Shown: positions 10,961 through 20,969 of the stretch, piece by piece
Position numbering within the stretch: the stretch's first letter is position 1
How the letters are laid out: each line of letters starts with the position of its first letter
Origin: Cepaea nemoralis
Taxonomy: Eukaryota > Mollusca > Gastropoda > Stylommatophora > Helicidae
Assembly (NCBI GenBank): GCA_014155875.1
Contig: JACEFZ010024486.1
Span: 124,001-188,000, forward strand
Direction of reading: 5' to 3'
DNA: 64,000 bases
Translations under genes and position numbers: made by a program
The notes under the pieces: generated by a model
Databases searched by the model: none
What the model was told of the DNA's origin: nothing
Seen by the model: only the letters and a program-made list of their open reading frames with translations

Positions 10961-11340
10961 AAGAAAAAGGTTGTACAGAAAAAGAAAAAAAAAAACTGCA
11001 GGAGAACCTCCTCCTATAGTGTGTTATTTGTTGTTGCCTCAATCTAAAATTCAATATCTCAGTAACCAACTGAGGGAAAACGATGATAAAAATTTTTTTT
11101 GTTCTGGAGATTGTACACCATATTTCAATGTTTGTTTATATGCGGTATATAATCTACCGCTCCCGCATTCAAGCCATCATTTAAAGAGTATTATAGCTTC
11201 AGCAAGACACACCCCCGCTCTTTTCGAAATTATTTTGCGGGTTTCGTTTTGGCGAAGTTAAATTGGTTTGTTCAGAGGTGTCTCAAATGGGGGTTCTTTC
11301 ATGAAACGTGATTATATAAATAAACTAGCTGACTCGGCTC
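10961..11340. other. Unassigned single-copy-looking DNA
   Basis: No credible coding frame, RNA gene or repeat is recognised between the LINE A 3' end and the TATC microsatellite. Confidence 0.5.
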
Positions 11341-11349
11341 CTGGCGGGG

Positions 11350-11385
<36 letters not shown>

Positions 11386-11635
11386 GTCTGTCTATCTATA
11401 TCTATCTATCTATCTGTCTGTCTATCTATCTATATCTAGCTATCTATATCTAGCTATCTATATCTATCTATCTGTATATATATCTGTCTATATCTATCTC
11501 TATATCTCTCTCTCTTTCTATCTCTCTATCTATCTATCTACCTACCTATCTCCTTCCTGCCTGCCGACCGGCCGACCCACCCACCTACCTTTCTGCCTAC
11601 CTACCTACCTACCGTTCTGTCTGTCTGTCCGCGCT
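11341..11635. repeat. (TATC)n-type compound microsatellite
   Basis: Imperfect TCTA/TCTG tetranucleotides grade into CTAC and CTGC variants toward 11635. Confidence 0.95.
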
Positions 11636-11770
11636 ATTAAATATTGATAAAATTTACTGGAAAAAATGTGAGGACCATGTGTTGAAAGAGGAAGAGGACT
11701 ATTGGAGGAAGGATGGATTGAATTTTATGCAACCAAGAGCAATCATCAACCTACTGGAATCGTCCGACAC

Positions 11771-11805
11771 AGATTAAGGTCTGAGCAGATCGCAGACCTT
11801 AATCT
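11771..11805. repeat. Perfect 13-bp stem hairpin
   Basis: AGATTAAGGTCTG and CAGACCTTAATCT are exact reverse complements around a 9-nt loop. It lies in otherwise unassigned DNA (11640-12000) with no gene seen. Confidence 0.8.
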
Positions 11806-12017
11806 ACGTACACACTTACTGGGATATTTTGCTCCAACTATTCAGACGAACTGCAGGCCCTAAACATTACAGCATCAGCTGAAGAAACAAGAAGGAAATG
11901 AAAAATAAGGTAAGAAATATATTCCTTCCACTTTCCTGTTAATTTACAAATTATTTACCCCGTGCCTCTGCAATTTCTGTGTCTTTACTTATATTACACA
12001 TTGCACTCCTCTCGGGA

Positions 12018-12240
12018 TTCTCCGTGCTGAAGTGGTCAAGCCGTCTGACTCGGGCTCCGAAGGTTGTATGTTCGATTCCGGGCCGCGTCCTTCATTTCAC
12101 GAGTACATTTTTTTGGAGACTCCCTTGGGTCGTCGCTGGAGCTACGGAATTCGTGCTTTGTGCGACGCTTTCCGCTCTGCGGAAAGAAACTGAGCCATAT
12201 GGGATAAAAACCCGGTGCAATGCAGCCGACCTTGTAAGCT
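12018..12240 (+). mobile_element. tRNA-derived SINE, CTAA-family body
   Basis: A tRNA-like head (12021-12090) has an A-box-like TGCTGAAGTGGTCAAG and a B-box GTTCGATTCC. It is followed by the body TTCACGAGTACATTTTTTTG and GTCGTCGCTGGAGCTACGGA, which is shared with the element at 7973-8670. The copy lacks the downstream CTAA tail, so it is either 3'-truncated or a shorter subfamily. The head resembles a class II (Leu/Ser-like) tRNA, but I cannot assign an isotype. Confidence 0.75.
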
Positions 12241-13260
12241 ACTTCTTTCATTTCCCCCACTCCCATACGAATCCGGATACGCCTTTGTGTGTCATCTGAA
12301 TTGGCAGGTCTCCAATTACTGTAAACATAAATTTGTTAGCGAGAAATCACTAGTTGTTCAGCAAAACATCAAAGGAATGTCGCCGCTTTTGACGATTTAA
12401 GTTGCTTTTGGACCTATCAAAGACATATTCCTTGGGTGGGGGTAAATATAAGACGGCTGGAAAAATTTCATAACGATGCAACAGTTTTCAAAATAATTGA
12501 TAGTAAATGAAGGCATTCAAATCGGAACATACTATAGAACGTCAATAATTCTTTGCCCACATTATTAAAGAACATTTCGAGCCAAAATAGGCCTTATCAG
12601 CCATCTTAGAACTCACGGCTCCACACCTTCAACCCCACTGGATGAAATGAATGGTCATCATCATCCTTGATGGACAAACAACTTCTCCTGAAGAGTTGCA
12701 TTTGTTTCTTAACTGCTGCGACTGCCGGCTACCTCGGCGCATGCGTGTAGAGTATCAACAGAAAGTTTGTCGGAGCGGTCGGTCGCTGGTCAGTCTGTGG
12801 CTGGACTTGTGAGGTTTGTAGAGCTGTGGCTACCGACAGCTGCTAGAATATCATGTTCTTGTTGTTGTGGTTGTGTGTATGACATTTCAAACGCCCGTGC
12901 TTCCGCCGCATGCTTGTGTTTATGTTAATGGTTATTGTGATTGTGATCGTGTGGTTCGCTGTTTCACGTGGACCAGCAATAAATTATTAAAAGCCTGTCC
13001 CATGAGATTTTAAATTTGAGTATTTACAAACGAGACCGCCACAGTAGATATAGGCCTTGAAATTCAAAATCTAATGGTACCTCAACGATGCCTGTATGTC
13101 ACTTCTTAGTGAAGATATTCACAATTGTGTGAAGGTGAGACGAGTTGCGATTTCTCATGCTATTCACCCGTAATTAGAGCTCTCCAGTGTGTCCGATTAC
13201 CTTCACCAGCTACACCCGCTGATGTCTGCGTGTCTGTTTGTGCGAGATGATCTCAAACGA
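12241..13260. other. Unassigned intergenic DNA
   Basis: No coding region is supported. A GT-rich stretch around 12780-12990 resembles the 5' part of the 7973-8670 element only weakly (GTGGCTACCG, CAGCTGCT). Confidence 0.4.
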
Positions 13261-13540
13261 TCGTATGAAAACTGACTTCAAAAATATGTTCCGTCATGTT
13301 AAATGATTACAAAATAGTACAAGTACACAAATAAATTATTAATAATCTTTAAACCTGTGTTTTAACTTTAGTAGGTCAAATCGCACGTTTTGTGAGTTGA
13401 AAAGTGTAGCACAATCGATATGCCCAGCCGTCATGACCCGTGGGTTTCCAATTCACAAAGTCACATCTTCGCAGAAAATCTGTTTTTCAAGCACAATTCG
13501 AGCAAGTTTTAGCTATGAAACTTTGCTGATTCAGGGGCGA
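13260..13540 (+). repeat. Dispersed repeat R1, copy 1
   Basis: It is homologous to 18125-18430: shared GAAAACTGACTTCAAAAATA, GTTCCGTCATGTTAA, AATAGTACAAGTA, CTTTAGTAGGTCA and TTCGCAGAAAAT. It is AT-rich and non-coding. It ends where the RNase H LINE begins. Confidence 0.8.
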
Positions 13541-14631
13541 TATTTTATATGGCATTCCATTCCAAGATATGCGCCCAAGATAAGCAGCTACAGAATCATT
13601 ACGTTGCAGAACACTGCTGGCAAGTTACTGGAGAAAATTGTAGCACACAGACTTGCTTGTGACTTGGAACAACTCATCTGCTTCCTACCCACACTTGGAG
13701 GATACAGACGTAACAAAGAGTCATGGGTGAATGCGGCAGTCTTTGCTCAAGATGTTTACGAAGGATTTCAGGTCAGAGAAGAGACATGTGCGGCCGCCAT
13801 AGACTTAGAGGACGCATATAATAGAGAATCTTTCAAGCACTTGATGCACACCCTCCTCAGACTGAACGTGCACCCTCACCTTGTACGATGGATAGCTGCA
13901 GTTCTGCTCCAAAGGTAGGTGGTGCTAAGATGCAGGAGTTGGTCTTCTGAGCCGATAACGATATGTCCAGGATTGCCGCAGGGTTCACCACTGTCACCAG
14001 TACTATTCAACGTGTATACAGTGCCGATCACTGAACAACAGTTGGACGGGAGGGGTAGGACTGTCATTTGCTGACGACATTCTCGTGTATCGACAGGCTC
14101 GAGATAGACAGGCAGTTGCCAATGATATGCAGGGCGAACTAGATCGAATTTCCTCATGGTGTGCCGATGCCCTTGTCAACCCTGCAAAGGCATCGGTTAC
14201 ATGGTTCTCCCTAAACAACCATATTGTGAACACAGACCTGCCGGCAGTAAGAATGGATGGGAACATTTTGAGTAGAGCCCAGTCAATGACATATCTTTGC
14301 GTGAGGCTTGTCCTTCAGAGATCATGTCGATTATGTCATAACGAAAGCTCGAAAAGGTTTGTCAGCAATGAGAGTCATGGCGACTGCCAATATCGAGCAA
14401 AGACTGCTAATACTTCTGTTCCAAGGACTGGTGCTTTCACGCATCGAGTATGCCCTGGCCATCCTCACTGTCAGCCCTACACAGATTGGAAGACTTGAAA
14501 AGGTACAAAACAAAGCCATGCGCATCACTTTGGGCTGCACGAGAGACACCAGCTGTGTAGCAATGAGATACCTCCTTGACTTCCCAACAATGGAACACAG
14601 GATCAAGTCTGGAGAGCTCGTGCATACTTAA
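13541..14631 (+). pseudogene. LINE C reverse transcriptase remnant
   Basis: The frames shift near 13915, 14060, 14290 and 14330. The catalytic Asp of the first block is kept within AIDLEDAYNRE, and the FADD pair lies near 14072-14085 (SFADDILVY). A -1/+1 break after AQSMTYLCVRL leads to SFRDHVDYVITKARKGL in another frame. It cannot make an active protein. Confidence 0.8.
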
Positions 14632-14714
14632 AAATAAGTGCAGATGAGCAGCACCCTCTGCATGATGCTATATTCAGAGAAAAGGGTGACAGGCTAAAGA
14701 GGGGCAAATCATGG

Positions 14715-15581
14715 ATGGGTCGGGCGGAAGATGTCGTCAGACAGGTCTGCAGTCTTACAAGTATCAACCCCGGCAAGGAATGGGTGCCGGTGCCTCCAGC
14801 TTTTAAGTGCACTTTCTCCTGCATTATCACACTCGACAGACGGTGCAGAGAGCAGAACCCTGCCGCTGTCAATGCAGAGGTTAACGCGCTCATCTATGAA
14901 CACTCAGATAGCCCCGAAGTGCTCATCTATACAGATGGATCTGTTGTAAAGCAGCAGAGAAGTGCGTGGGCATTTACAGCCCATTCAGCGGGCCGAACCA
15001 TTCAAGAATCCAATGGTGCCCTCTCTATGACCACGAGCAGCATGACGATGGAGGTGATGGCAGTTACACAGGCTTTCATATGGCTGGAATCACAGCATTA
15101 TACCAACGTGTGTGTACTAAGTGATTCAATGAGCATGATTCAGAAGGTCGAAGCTGGATCTGTACGTAGACAGTGGACTGAGTCGCTGCAGAAGTCTGTT
15201 GTCCGTAACGTCACCTTCATCTTCGTCCCGGGACATGCGGGAGTCGAGGGAAATGAACGAGCTGACAAACTGGCTGGCTCTGCACCCCCTGTAGATGGCT
15301 AGCCCATGGATCGTGCCGATGTTATTAATGTCCTCAAAGATATGGCGAGAACAGAGGACTTTGACGTCAATGAATCCACATCGCTGTCCAGGATGAAAGA
15401 CTTGGGAGTAAGAATCGGCACGGCCAGACGCGACAGGTACATCGGGAAAACAAGGCGCCTCATCAACCAACACAGAACTGGCACTATTAGCCACCAGACG
15501 CTGATGCATATGCTGGGGGGAGGATCTGAGCACCTATGGACATGTCCGGAGTGCAATGAAGATACCCCAACTGATAACTGA
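14715..15581 (+). pseudogene. LINE C RNase H domain and C-terminal tail (one in-frame stop)
   Basis: A single frame runs from 14715 to 15581, interrupted only by TAG at 15300-15302. The RNase H core is complete: IYTDGS (Asp74), MEV (Glu113), SDS (Asp137) and GHAGVEGNERAD (His174, Asp184). This fold would degrade RNA in the RNA-DNA hybrid during element copying. After the stop, DRADVINVLKDMARTEDF continues to GSEHLWTCPECNED, a short Cys-pair tail. All four metal-binding acids survive, so this part is younger-looking or less decayed than the RT upstream. Confidence 0.85.
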
Positions 15582-15612
15582 TTTTATATGGCAATTAAAA
15601 TTGGGAGGCTCT

Positions 15613-15700
15613 ATTCGCAATGGAATTGCGAATCGAAAAAAATTATATTCGCAATGGAATTGCGAATAGAGAAAAATTATATTCGCAATCGAATTGCGGG
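15613..15700. repeat. Palindromic repeat cluster, ATTCGCAATGGAATTGCGAA
   Basis: There are three near-palindromes TTCGCAAT-GG/CG-AATTGCG separated by AAAAATTATA. A related unit sits at 16955-17010. They could be termini of a small inverted-repeat element. Confidence 0.75.
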
Positions 15701-15889
15701 AAGTAACAAACATGTCACAGCGTCTGCTCACTAGTCAATTTTAGTTTGGGCCATTAAGAAGTCTAAGACGGTGGTTAATTTAAATAGGAATGTTCACTGT
15801 TGCGAGTTTAATTCTGCCGAATTCTCCGTATTTTTTAATGAATCACTCTTCTTCTTACTTCTGTCCATTCTTTTGGCATCCCGTTTTAT

Positions 15890-16637
15890 TTTTACATTAC
15901 GTTAGTCCTGTTTTAATATCAAAAATAATTTTTCAGAACAGGTATCCCCAATACAAATAACGATCCCTACAAATAATTCTGTCCCCAGGCGAGTTCAAGA
16001 ATTGTTAACTTTCGTTTCTGTACACTTACTGTTACCAGGCATCCATGTTTGTTTACGTTACCGTCCTACTATTTATGTCCTGATAATATCGCAGCAGTGA
16101 TGATTCTCTTAATTTGACACTTTCTATGGCCTCCATTGCATCCTCTCTGAGTGACTCTGTTCTGGTCCAAGCTGATAGTAGTATGCATTCGCCTCAGAGA
16201 GACATGACTAGGCAATTCAAACACCAGATTTCGATTGACTGGCCTCATTATTAATTAATAAATAAACAAGGATAAGGAAATGCTACGCATATAAAGTGCA
16301 GGAAAACCCGGTATATCTGAAGCAGGTGGACAAGAGAAAGGAGACAGATAGATAACGAAGATAGTGTGAGAGACAGAGATATGAAAAAGATGTATTGAAA
16401 GACATTAAAGAGTGGTAAAGACAAGGGAGAGGTAGGAGATCGAGACTTAGAGCGAGCGAGAGAGAGAGAGAAGAACTCGTGTTCGGGTGGCTAAGTTCCT
16501 TTCCCAAGACAAAAGTAGAGGACAGATAAGAACAAAAAGACAAGTGTGCAGATTCTTGTGCAGCAAGATAAACAACACCTAATACACAAAACCCGTAGAA
16601 AACATATGCCTAAAGCGAAATCATCAGACTAGCATTG
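15890..16637 (+). repeat. Dispersed repeat R2, copy 1
   Basis: It is the reverse complement of 20255-20965 (for example ACGTTAGTCCT, CAGGCGAGTTCAAGAATTGTTA, CATATAAAGTGCAGGAAAACC, GTTCGGGTGGCTAAG). It carries a (GA)n stretch where the other copy has (CT)n. No ORF is credible. Confidence 0.87.
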
Positions 16638-16779
16638 CCCGGGAAGGTTAACCCGGTCAACAAATGCCCACAGAAGTCGGATGTGTCGGCCTAACGGCGC
16701 AAGAACGCAGCTCTGCTGTAAACAGGCACAACGCAGTCACATCCCCCAAAAAATCCGGATGAACGCAGAAGAAGAAGAA
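16638..16779 (+). mobile_element. GAA-tailed SINE, copy 2 (truncated)
   Basis: It has duplications GACTAGCATTG (16627-16637) and GACCAGCATTG (16780-16790). It contains GTCGGATGTGTCGGCC, CTGCTGTAAACAGGCACAAC and TCCGGATGAACGCAGAAGAA. The antisense R2 copy at 20255-20275 carries the same site without the SINE, which is an empty-site confirmation. Confidence 0.88.
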
Positions 16780-16830
16780 GACCAGCATTGGTGTCACCGA
16801 ATTCCTGAAAATGAATAAAAAAAATGTTGC

Positions 16831-16895
16831 TTCCCCGGCGGGGAATCGAGCTCCCGTGCACCAGGCGGAGATACTAACCACTAAGCTACCGAGGA
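16831..16895 (-). tRNA. tRNA-Asp-like pseudogene or SINE head
   Basis: The minus-strand sequence starts TCCTCGGTAGCTTAGTGG (good A-box) and ends TTCCCCGCCGGGGAA. The 5' half follows tRNA-Asp. The variable and T-arm region is shortened and the anticodon loop is altered, so I do not expect a functional tRNA. Confidence 0.6.
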
Positions 16896-16954
16896 CACGT
16901 TGATATCAACAATATATTGTAATATGGACACACGCATAGGAATAATCACGTGAC

Positions 16955-17010
16955 CTACTTCGATTGCGAATATAATTTTTTAATATTCGCAATGGAATTG
17001 CGAATAGTCA
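16955..17010. repeat. Palindromic repeat, distal unit
   Basis: CGATTGCGAATATAA, then ATATTCGCAATGGAATTGCG: the same motif as 15613-15700. Confidence 0.7.
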
Positions 17011-17219
17011 CTTCGATTAAAATTCACATTAAACAAAGACACCTATTGTATCCATTGATTCCGATCATTCCGCTTACTCTGTGGGATGTGCTCCCCGGCA
17101 GTCTGCAGCTCGCACAGATCCATAGAGCACACTTTATTCACAAACTTCCAGTTTCTTAGTTCTGTATAATAATTTTAGTTCGTAATGTTTAATAACAATA
17201 AATCACTAATACTGAAGTA

Positions 17220-17660
17220 TTGGAAAGATCAGGTTGTGTGACGGTTTATTCCATGCTCAGTCTTCGGAGACTTAGATGGATAGGACATGTTAGGAGGATG
17301 GATGATGGTAGAATACCAAAGGACATCTTTTTTGGTGAATTACAGACGGGTAGGAGATCTCAGGGTCGGCCTCTACTACGATACAAAGATGTGTGTAAGC
17401 GGGACATGATTGATACAGGCATAGATAATGCACATTGGGAGCAAGTCGCCGCTGAACGTGTTGCATGGAGGGCAAACATCAGAAATGGAATAAAGACAAA
17501 GGAGAAAATGATTGCAGATAAAGCACACACAGAGCGTGAGAGACATAAGATGGTGCACAATGGTGGAAATGACCATGTTTTCACATGCATCTACTGTGGG
17601 CAAACATTTGCAGCAAGAATTGGCCTTACCAGCCACACTCGCCACCGCCATGGATCGTAG
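17220..17660 (+). mobile_element. LINE family H, 3' end with C2H2 finger
   Basis: A 146-codon frame starts mid-element: LRRLRWIGHVRRMDDGRIPK, RRSQGRPLLRYKDVCKRDM, IDNAHWEQVAAERVAWR. It ends in CIYCGQTFAARIGLTSHTRH plus RHGS, a C2H2 zinc finger with C-x2-C and H-x4-H spacing, followed by a TAG stop. The upstream RT is missing. A second antisense copy lies at 63174-63530. The WIGHVRRM-GRP-RYKD block is typical of LINE C-termini. Confidence 0.85.
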
Positions 17661-17781
17661 TTATTAAGCCTTTTTGAAGCACAATGTACCAAACTATCGT
17701 CTGTCAAGACGGAAAGGTGCCAATGAATGTTTAATAGTTTCTATTATATCACCTAATAATGTTGTGAAAAAAAAAAAAATG

Positions 17782-17851
17782 TGCCCAGCCGGGAACAGAA
17801 CCCAGGTCTCCCGCGCGACAGGCGGACTGCTTATGACTACGCTAGCGAGGA
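17782..17851 (-). tRNA. tRNA-Asp(GTC)-like sequence
   Basis: A 70-nt cloverleaf candidate is read on minus. The anticodon stem TCCGC/GCGGG encloses loop CTGTCGC (anticodon GTC), and the T stem CTGGG/CCCGG is intact. The acceptor has two mismatches, and the T loop reads TTCTGTT instead of TTCGATT, so the B-box is weak. It is probably a pseudogene or part of a SINE. Confidence 0.6.
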
Positions 17852-18124
17852 CACAATGTTTGTTCTACAAAGATATTTATATAGACAAGCCGTCGTTTTG
17901 GGTTTCATGGTCGTAACATCTTTGCTGTTTTTCAACTATAATTAAAGCAAGTTTAGCGTGAAACTGTCCAAATTTCCGAAATATTTGATGCAGAATTCGA
18001 AGATCCATCTACAATTGATGGTTTTCTATTGAAAGCGCCAGAAAAAAGTAATTTACGGTTCAGTGTGCCATTTCGATTTTTCTCCGCGTGCGAGGTTGGT
18101 CTCAACCAAACGGATCATAGGCGG

Positions 18125-18430
18125 ATTATGAAAACTGACTTCAAAAATACGTTCCGTCATGTTAATTGATTAAAAAATAGTACAAGTATACAAATAAATT
18201 ATTAATGATCTTTAAACTTGTGTTCTCTTTAACTTTAGTAGGTCAGATTGCACGTTTTGAGTGTTGAAAAGTGAAAGTGTACATGCCATGCCGATCAGTA
18301 TGCACATGCGCAGTCGCCATGGCACATGGCCTTGCGTTTCCCCATTCACAAAGACACGCTTCGCAGAAAATGTTGTTTTTCATCCACATCGGAAGCAAAT
18401 ACCGCGATGAAACTTTCCAGATATATTTAA
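18125..18430 (+). repeat. Dispersed repeat R1, copy 2
   Basis: See 13260-13540. A further partial, tandem-like unit follows at 18535-18690 (AATGTTGTTTTTCATCCACA, CGGAAGCAAATACCGCGATG repeated). Confidence 0.82.
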
Positions 18431-18534
18431 AATTGTATACAGAATTCAAAAATACATATATAATTGAAGATGTTCTATCTACAGTGCCAGAATAGTGTTA
18501 CAAAGTGCACATGTAAATCCAATCAATATGCGCA

Positions 18535-18690
18535 AAGAACAAAAATACGTCTTCGCAGAAAATGTTGTTTTTCATCCACATCGGAAGCAAATACCGCGAT
18601 GACACTTTCCAGATATATTTAAAATTGTATGCAGACTTCAAAAATACATATATAATTGAAGACATTCTATCTACAGCGTCAAAAAAAAAT
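18535..18690 (+). repeat. Dispersed repeat R1, partial third unit
   Basis: It repeats the 18360-18470 segment almost exactly (TTCGCAGAAAATGTTG, ACATCGGAAGCAAATACC, TATATTTAAAATTGTAT). Confidence 0.85.
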
Positions 18691-19200
18691 TAATTACGGT
18701 AAGTATGAAATATATTCTTATTTATATAAAAGGTCACGATGATTTCAAGCAATCGCTGTGCACGGAATATTAGGCAAACCTTTCCTGGAAAATCCAGGAT
18801 GACGTGTGTTATATTCACATGAGATTTGAATGAATGAATGACGTCGAAAGAATGCATGGTAAATTAGATAGCGTTTTCCGGGACAAGGTGAATCATGGTG
18901 GTATGATTCTGTATATGATTTCGGTTTTCATTTCCGGTCGCGTAACGATGGAACTCACTATTATTAAGCAGTTTATGCTTTGTACATACAACAGGCTGCA
19001 TAAACAGGCTACGGGTGTCTTGTCGAAATTAATTATCAACAACTCATTCAGGTTAAGGCTTTAATTTTAAGAGTTATTTAGTTACTAGTTCATACATCAC
19101 ATTTGTTTGACTTGTAAGTTTTTAGTATTCTGTAAATTACGAATAATTATTAATTAGTTAATTAATTACAGATATTATATGTTCTGTGTTTGTCCACATT
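18691..19200. other. AT-rich unassigned DNA
   Basis: No gene or recognised element is visible. Confidence 0.4.
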
Positions 19201-19214
19201 TTTAATGAAGTGAC

Positions 19215-19300
19215 TATTCATACTCCAACTATGAATAAATTCTCCCTTTATTCATACTTCAACTATGTATAAAGACTCCCTTTATTCATAGTTGAACTGT
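19215..19300. repeat. TTCATACTTCAACTATG palindromic repeat, site 1
   Basis: Units of TATGTATAAAG-CTCCCTTTATTCATA form short stem-loops. The same motif is tandem at 20970-21074 and resumes after the solo LTR at 21575. Confidence 0.8.
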
Positions 19301-19375
19301 CCCGTGACTTAACGTAATGACGTCATCGGGACATGCGTTTAGCTATATTATACATTTTCGTTGATTCAAAATTGT

Positions 19376-19447
19376 GTCCTTAGTAGCATAGTGGTAAGTG
19401 TCTCCGCCTTTTACGCGGGAGCTCGAGGTTCGATTCCATACCGGACA
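19376..19447 (+). tRNA. tRNA-like sequence with intact A and B boxes (anticodon TTT-like)
   Basis: A 72-nt tRNA-like sequence has A-box TAGCATAGTGG and B-box GGTTCGATTCC. The anticodon stem TCCGC/GCGGG encloses CTTTTAC. Acceptor pairs 5-7 are mismatched and the T stem is weak. It is followed by a short A-run. A degenerate tRNA gene or SINE promoter is likelier than a working tRNA-Lys. Confidence 0.6.
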
Positions 19448-19684
19448 ATTTAAAAAAAAATTTGTTCAGCAATTAATTGGGTGAAAGCGACTTTTTAACA
19501 AAAATATATTGGGAACTAAAATATAGAACTGAGAAACTCAAAGCTTGTTAATGAAGTGTGCTCTATAGATCTGAGAGTGATCAAGCAAGGTCTCAGCAAT
19601 AGCAGTGCCCTGTATGTTCTCTCCTGACCTGTCCCACTCTTTGGAGCGTGCACTGAACTGAAGTAATCACATATCAGATACCTG

Positions 19685-20233
19685 TGAAATGTCTCGTCCA
19701 AATGTCTCTCGTGCTAGGAACAACTCTGACTACCTAGTTTCTGAATGCCGCTCTTGTTCGGAACAGCTCTGACTAGGTAGTTTTCCAAATGTCCGTCGTG
19801 CCTGGAACAGCTCTGACGGGCACAACGACAAGCACATGCCCGAACCGAAAACTCGCTGAGTGGATGCCGTCTGCAGACCGGCCTTTTTTGTGCAGGAGCG
19901 GCCCGGGGCGAACCAAATGCCCAATATATGGAAGTGAGGAATTTAAGCGGCTATGTGCAGGACGTGACGATACCTGTGGTGAGCCCAGCACCAGAGCCAT
20001 AGACTGCCCCTGCCTTCCCTTGAGGGTTGACCGTGAAGTCTTCGACTGGTCCAACTTGACAAGCTGAGATGTGGATGGCAGCACTACAGTGAGTCTCCTA
20101 GGAATGCAACCTGATCAAAAATGCACGCTAAAGTCGGATGTGTTAGCCCACGGGTTTCGGCCCAAGGGCGCATAACTTAGACGCACTGCAATCAAATCTG
20201 AAAAAACACTCCGGATGAACGCAAAGAAGAAGA
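19685..20233 (+). mobile_element. GAA-tailed SINE, copy 3
   Basis: AGATACCTG occurs at 19676-19684 and 20234-20242. The similarity extends to AGATACCTGTGAAATG / AGATACCTGGTAAATG, so the duplication may be 16 bp. It is the same length class as copy 1 (about 540 bp) and ends in CTCCGGATGAACGCAAAGAA. The 3' half matches copy 1; the 5' 120 bp does not obviously match. Confidence 0.82.
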
Positions 20234-20254
20234 AGATACCTGGTAAATGAAGAA

Positions 20255-20440
20255 CCAACCAATGCTGGTCTGATGATCTCACTTTAGGCAACAGTATTTC
20301 CTAGGGGTTTTTGTGTATTAGGTGTTGGTTACCTGTGTTTTTACCTTGCTGCACAAGAACCTGCACACTTATCTTTCTGTTCTTATCTGTCCTCTATTTT
20401 TGTTGTCTTGGGAAAGGCGCTTAGCCACCCGAACACAAAT

Positions 20441-20507
<67 letters not shown>

Positions 20508-20965
20508 TCTATCTCCCCCCCCCCCCCCCCCCCCCCCCTTTCTTGTCTTTACCACTCTTTAATGTCTTTCAACACATCTTTCTCGTATCTCTGTCTCTCA
20601 CACTATCTTCGTTATCTATCTATCTCCTCTCTCTTTTCAACCTGCTTCACATAAACCAGGTTTTCCTGCACTTTATATGCGTAGCATTTCCTTGTTTATT
20701 TATTAATTCATGAGGCCAGTCAGTCGAAACCTGGTGTTTGTATTGCCTAATCATGTCTCTCTGAGGTGACGCATATTACTTGTCAGCTTGGACCAGAATT
20801 ATCAGGACATAAATAGCAGGAAATAGTAGGTCTGTAGTGTAAACAAAGATGGATGCCTGTAAACAGTAAGTGTACAGAAACGCAAGCTAACAATTCTTGA
20901 ACTCGCCTGGGGACACACAAAATTATTCTTGATATTTAAACAACCAGAAAGGACTAACGTAATGC
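20255..20965 (-). repeat. Dispersed repeat R2, copy 2 (inverted)
   Basis: It is the reverse complement of 15890-16637. It begins at CCAATGCTGGTCTGATGA, the unoccupied form of the SINE target at 16627-16637. It includes a (CT)n then C-run (20437-20537). Confidence 0.87.
20437..20538. repeat. (CT)n followed by C-homopolymer
   Basis: More than 30 CT units are followed by a run of about 20 C. It lies within repeat R2. Confidence 0.95.
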
Positions 20966-20969
20966 CACT

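Larger units (their letters stand above)
13541..15590 (+). mobile_element. LINE family C with RNase H domain (5'-truncated)
   Basis: RT remnants come first: SYRIITLQNTAGKLLEKIVAH, FLPTLGGYRRNKE, CAAAIDLEDAYNRE and, in shifted frames, SPVLFNVY and SFADDILVYRQARDRQ. The post-RT region follows at 14308-14631 (RIEYALAILTVSPTQIGRLE), then an RNase H domain and a Cys-containing tail (CPECNE). RT followed by RNase H is typical of I-group non-LTR elements. The 5' endonuclease is missing, and the left edge joins dispersed repeat R1. Confidence 0.87.

Noticed and set aside
19376..19447. Functional tRNA-Lys(TTT)
   Set aside because: Acceptor pairs 5-7 mismatch and the T stem is weak, although the A and B boxes look good.
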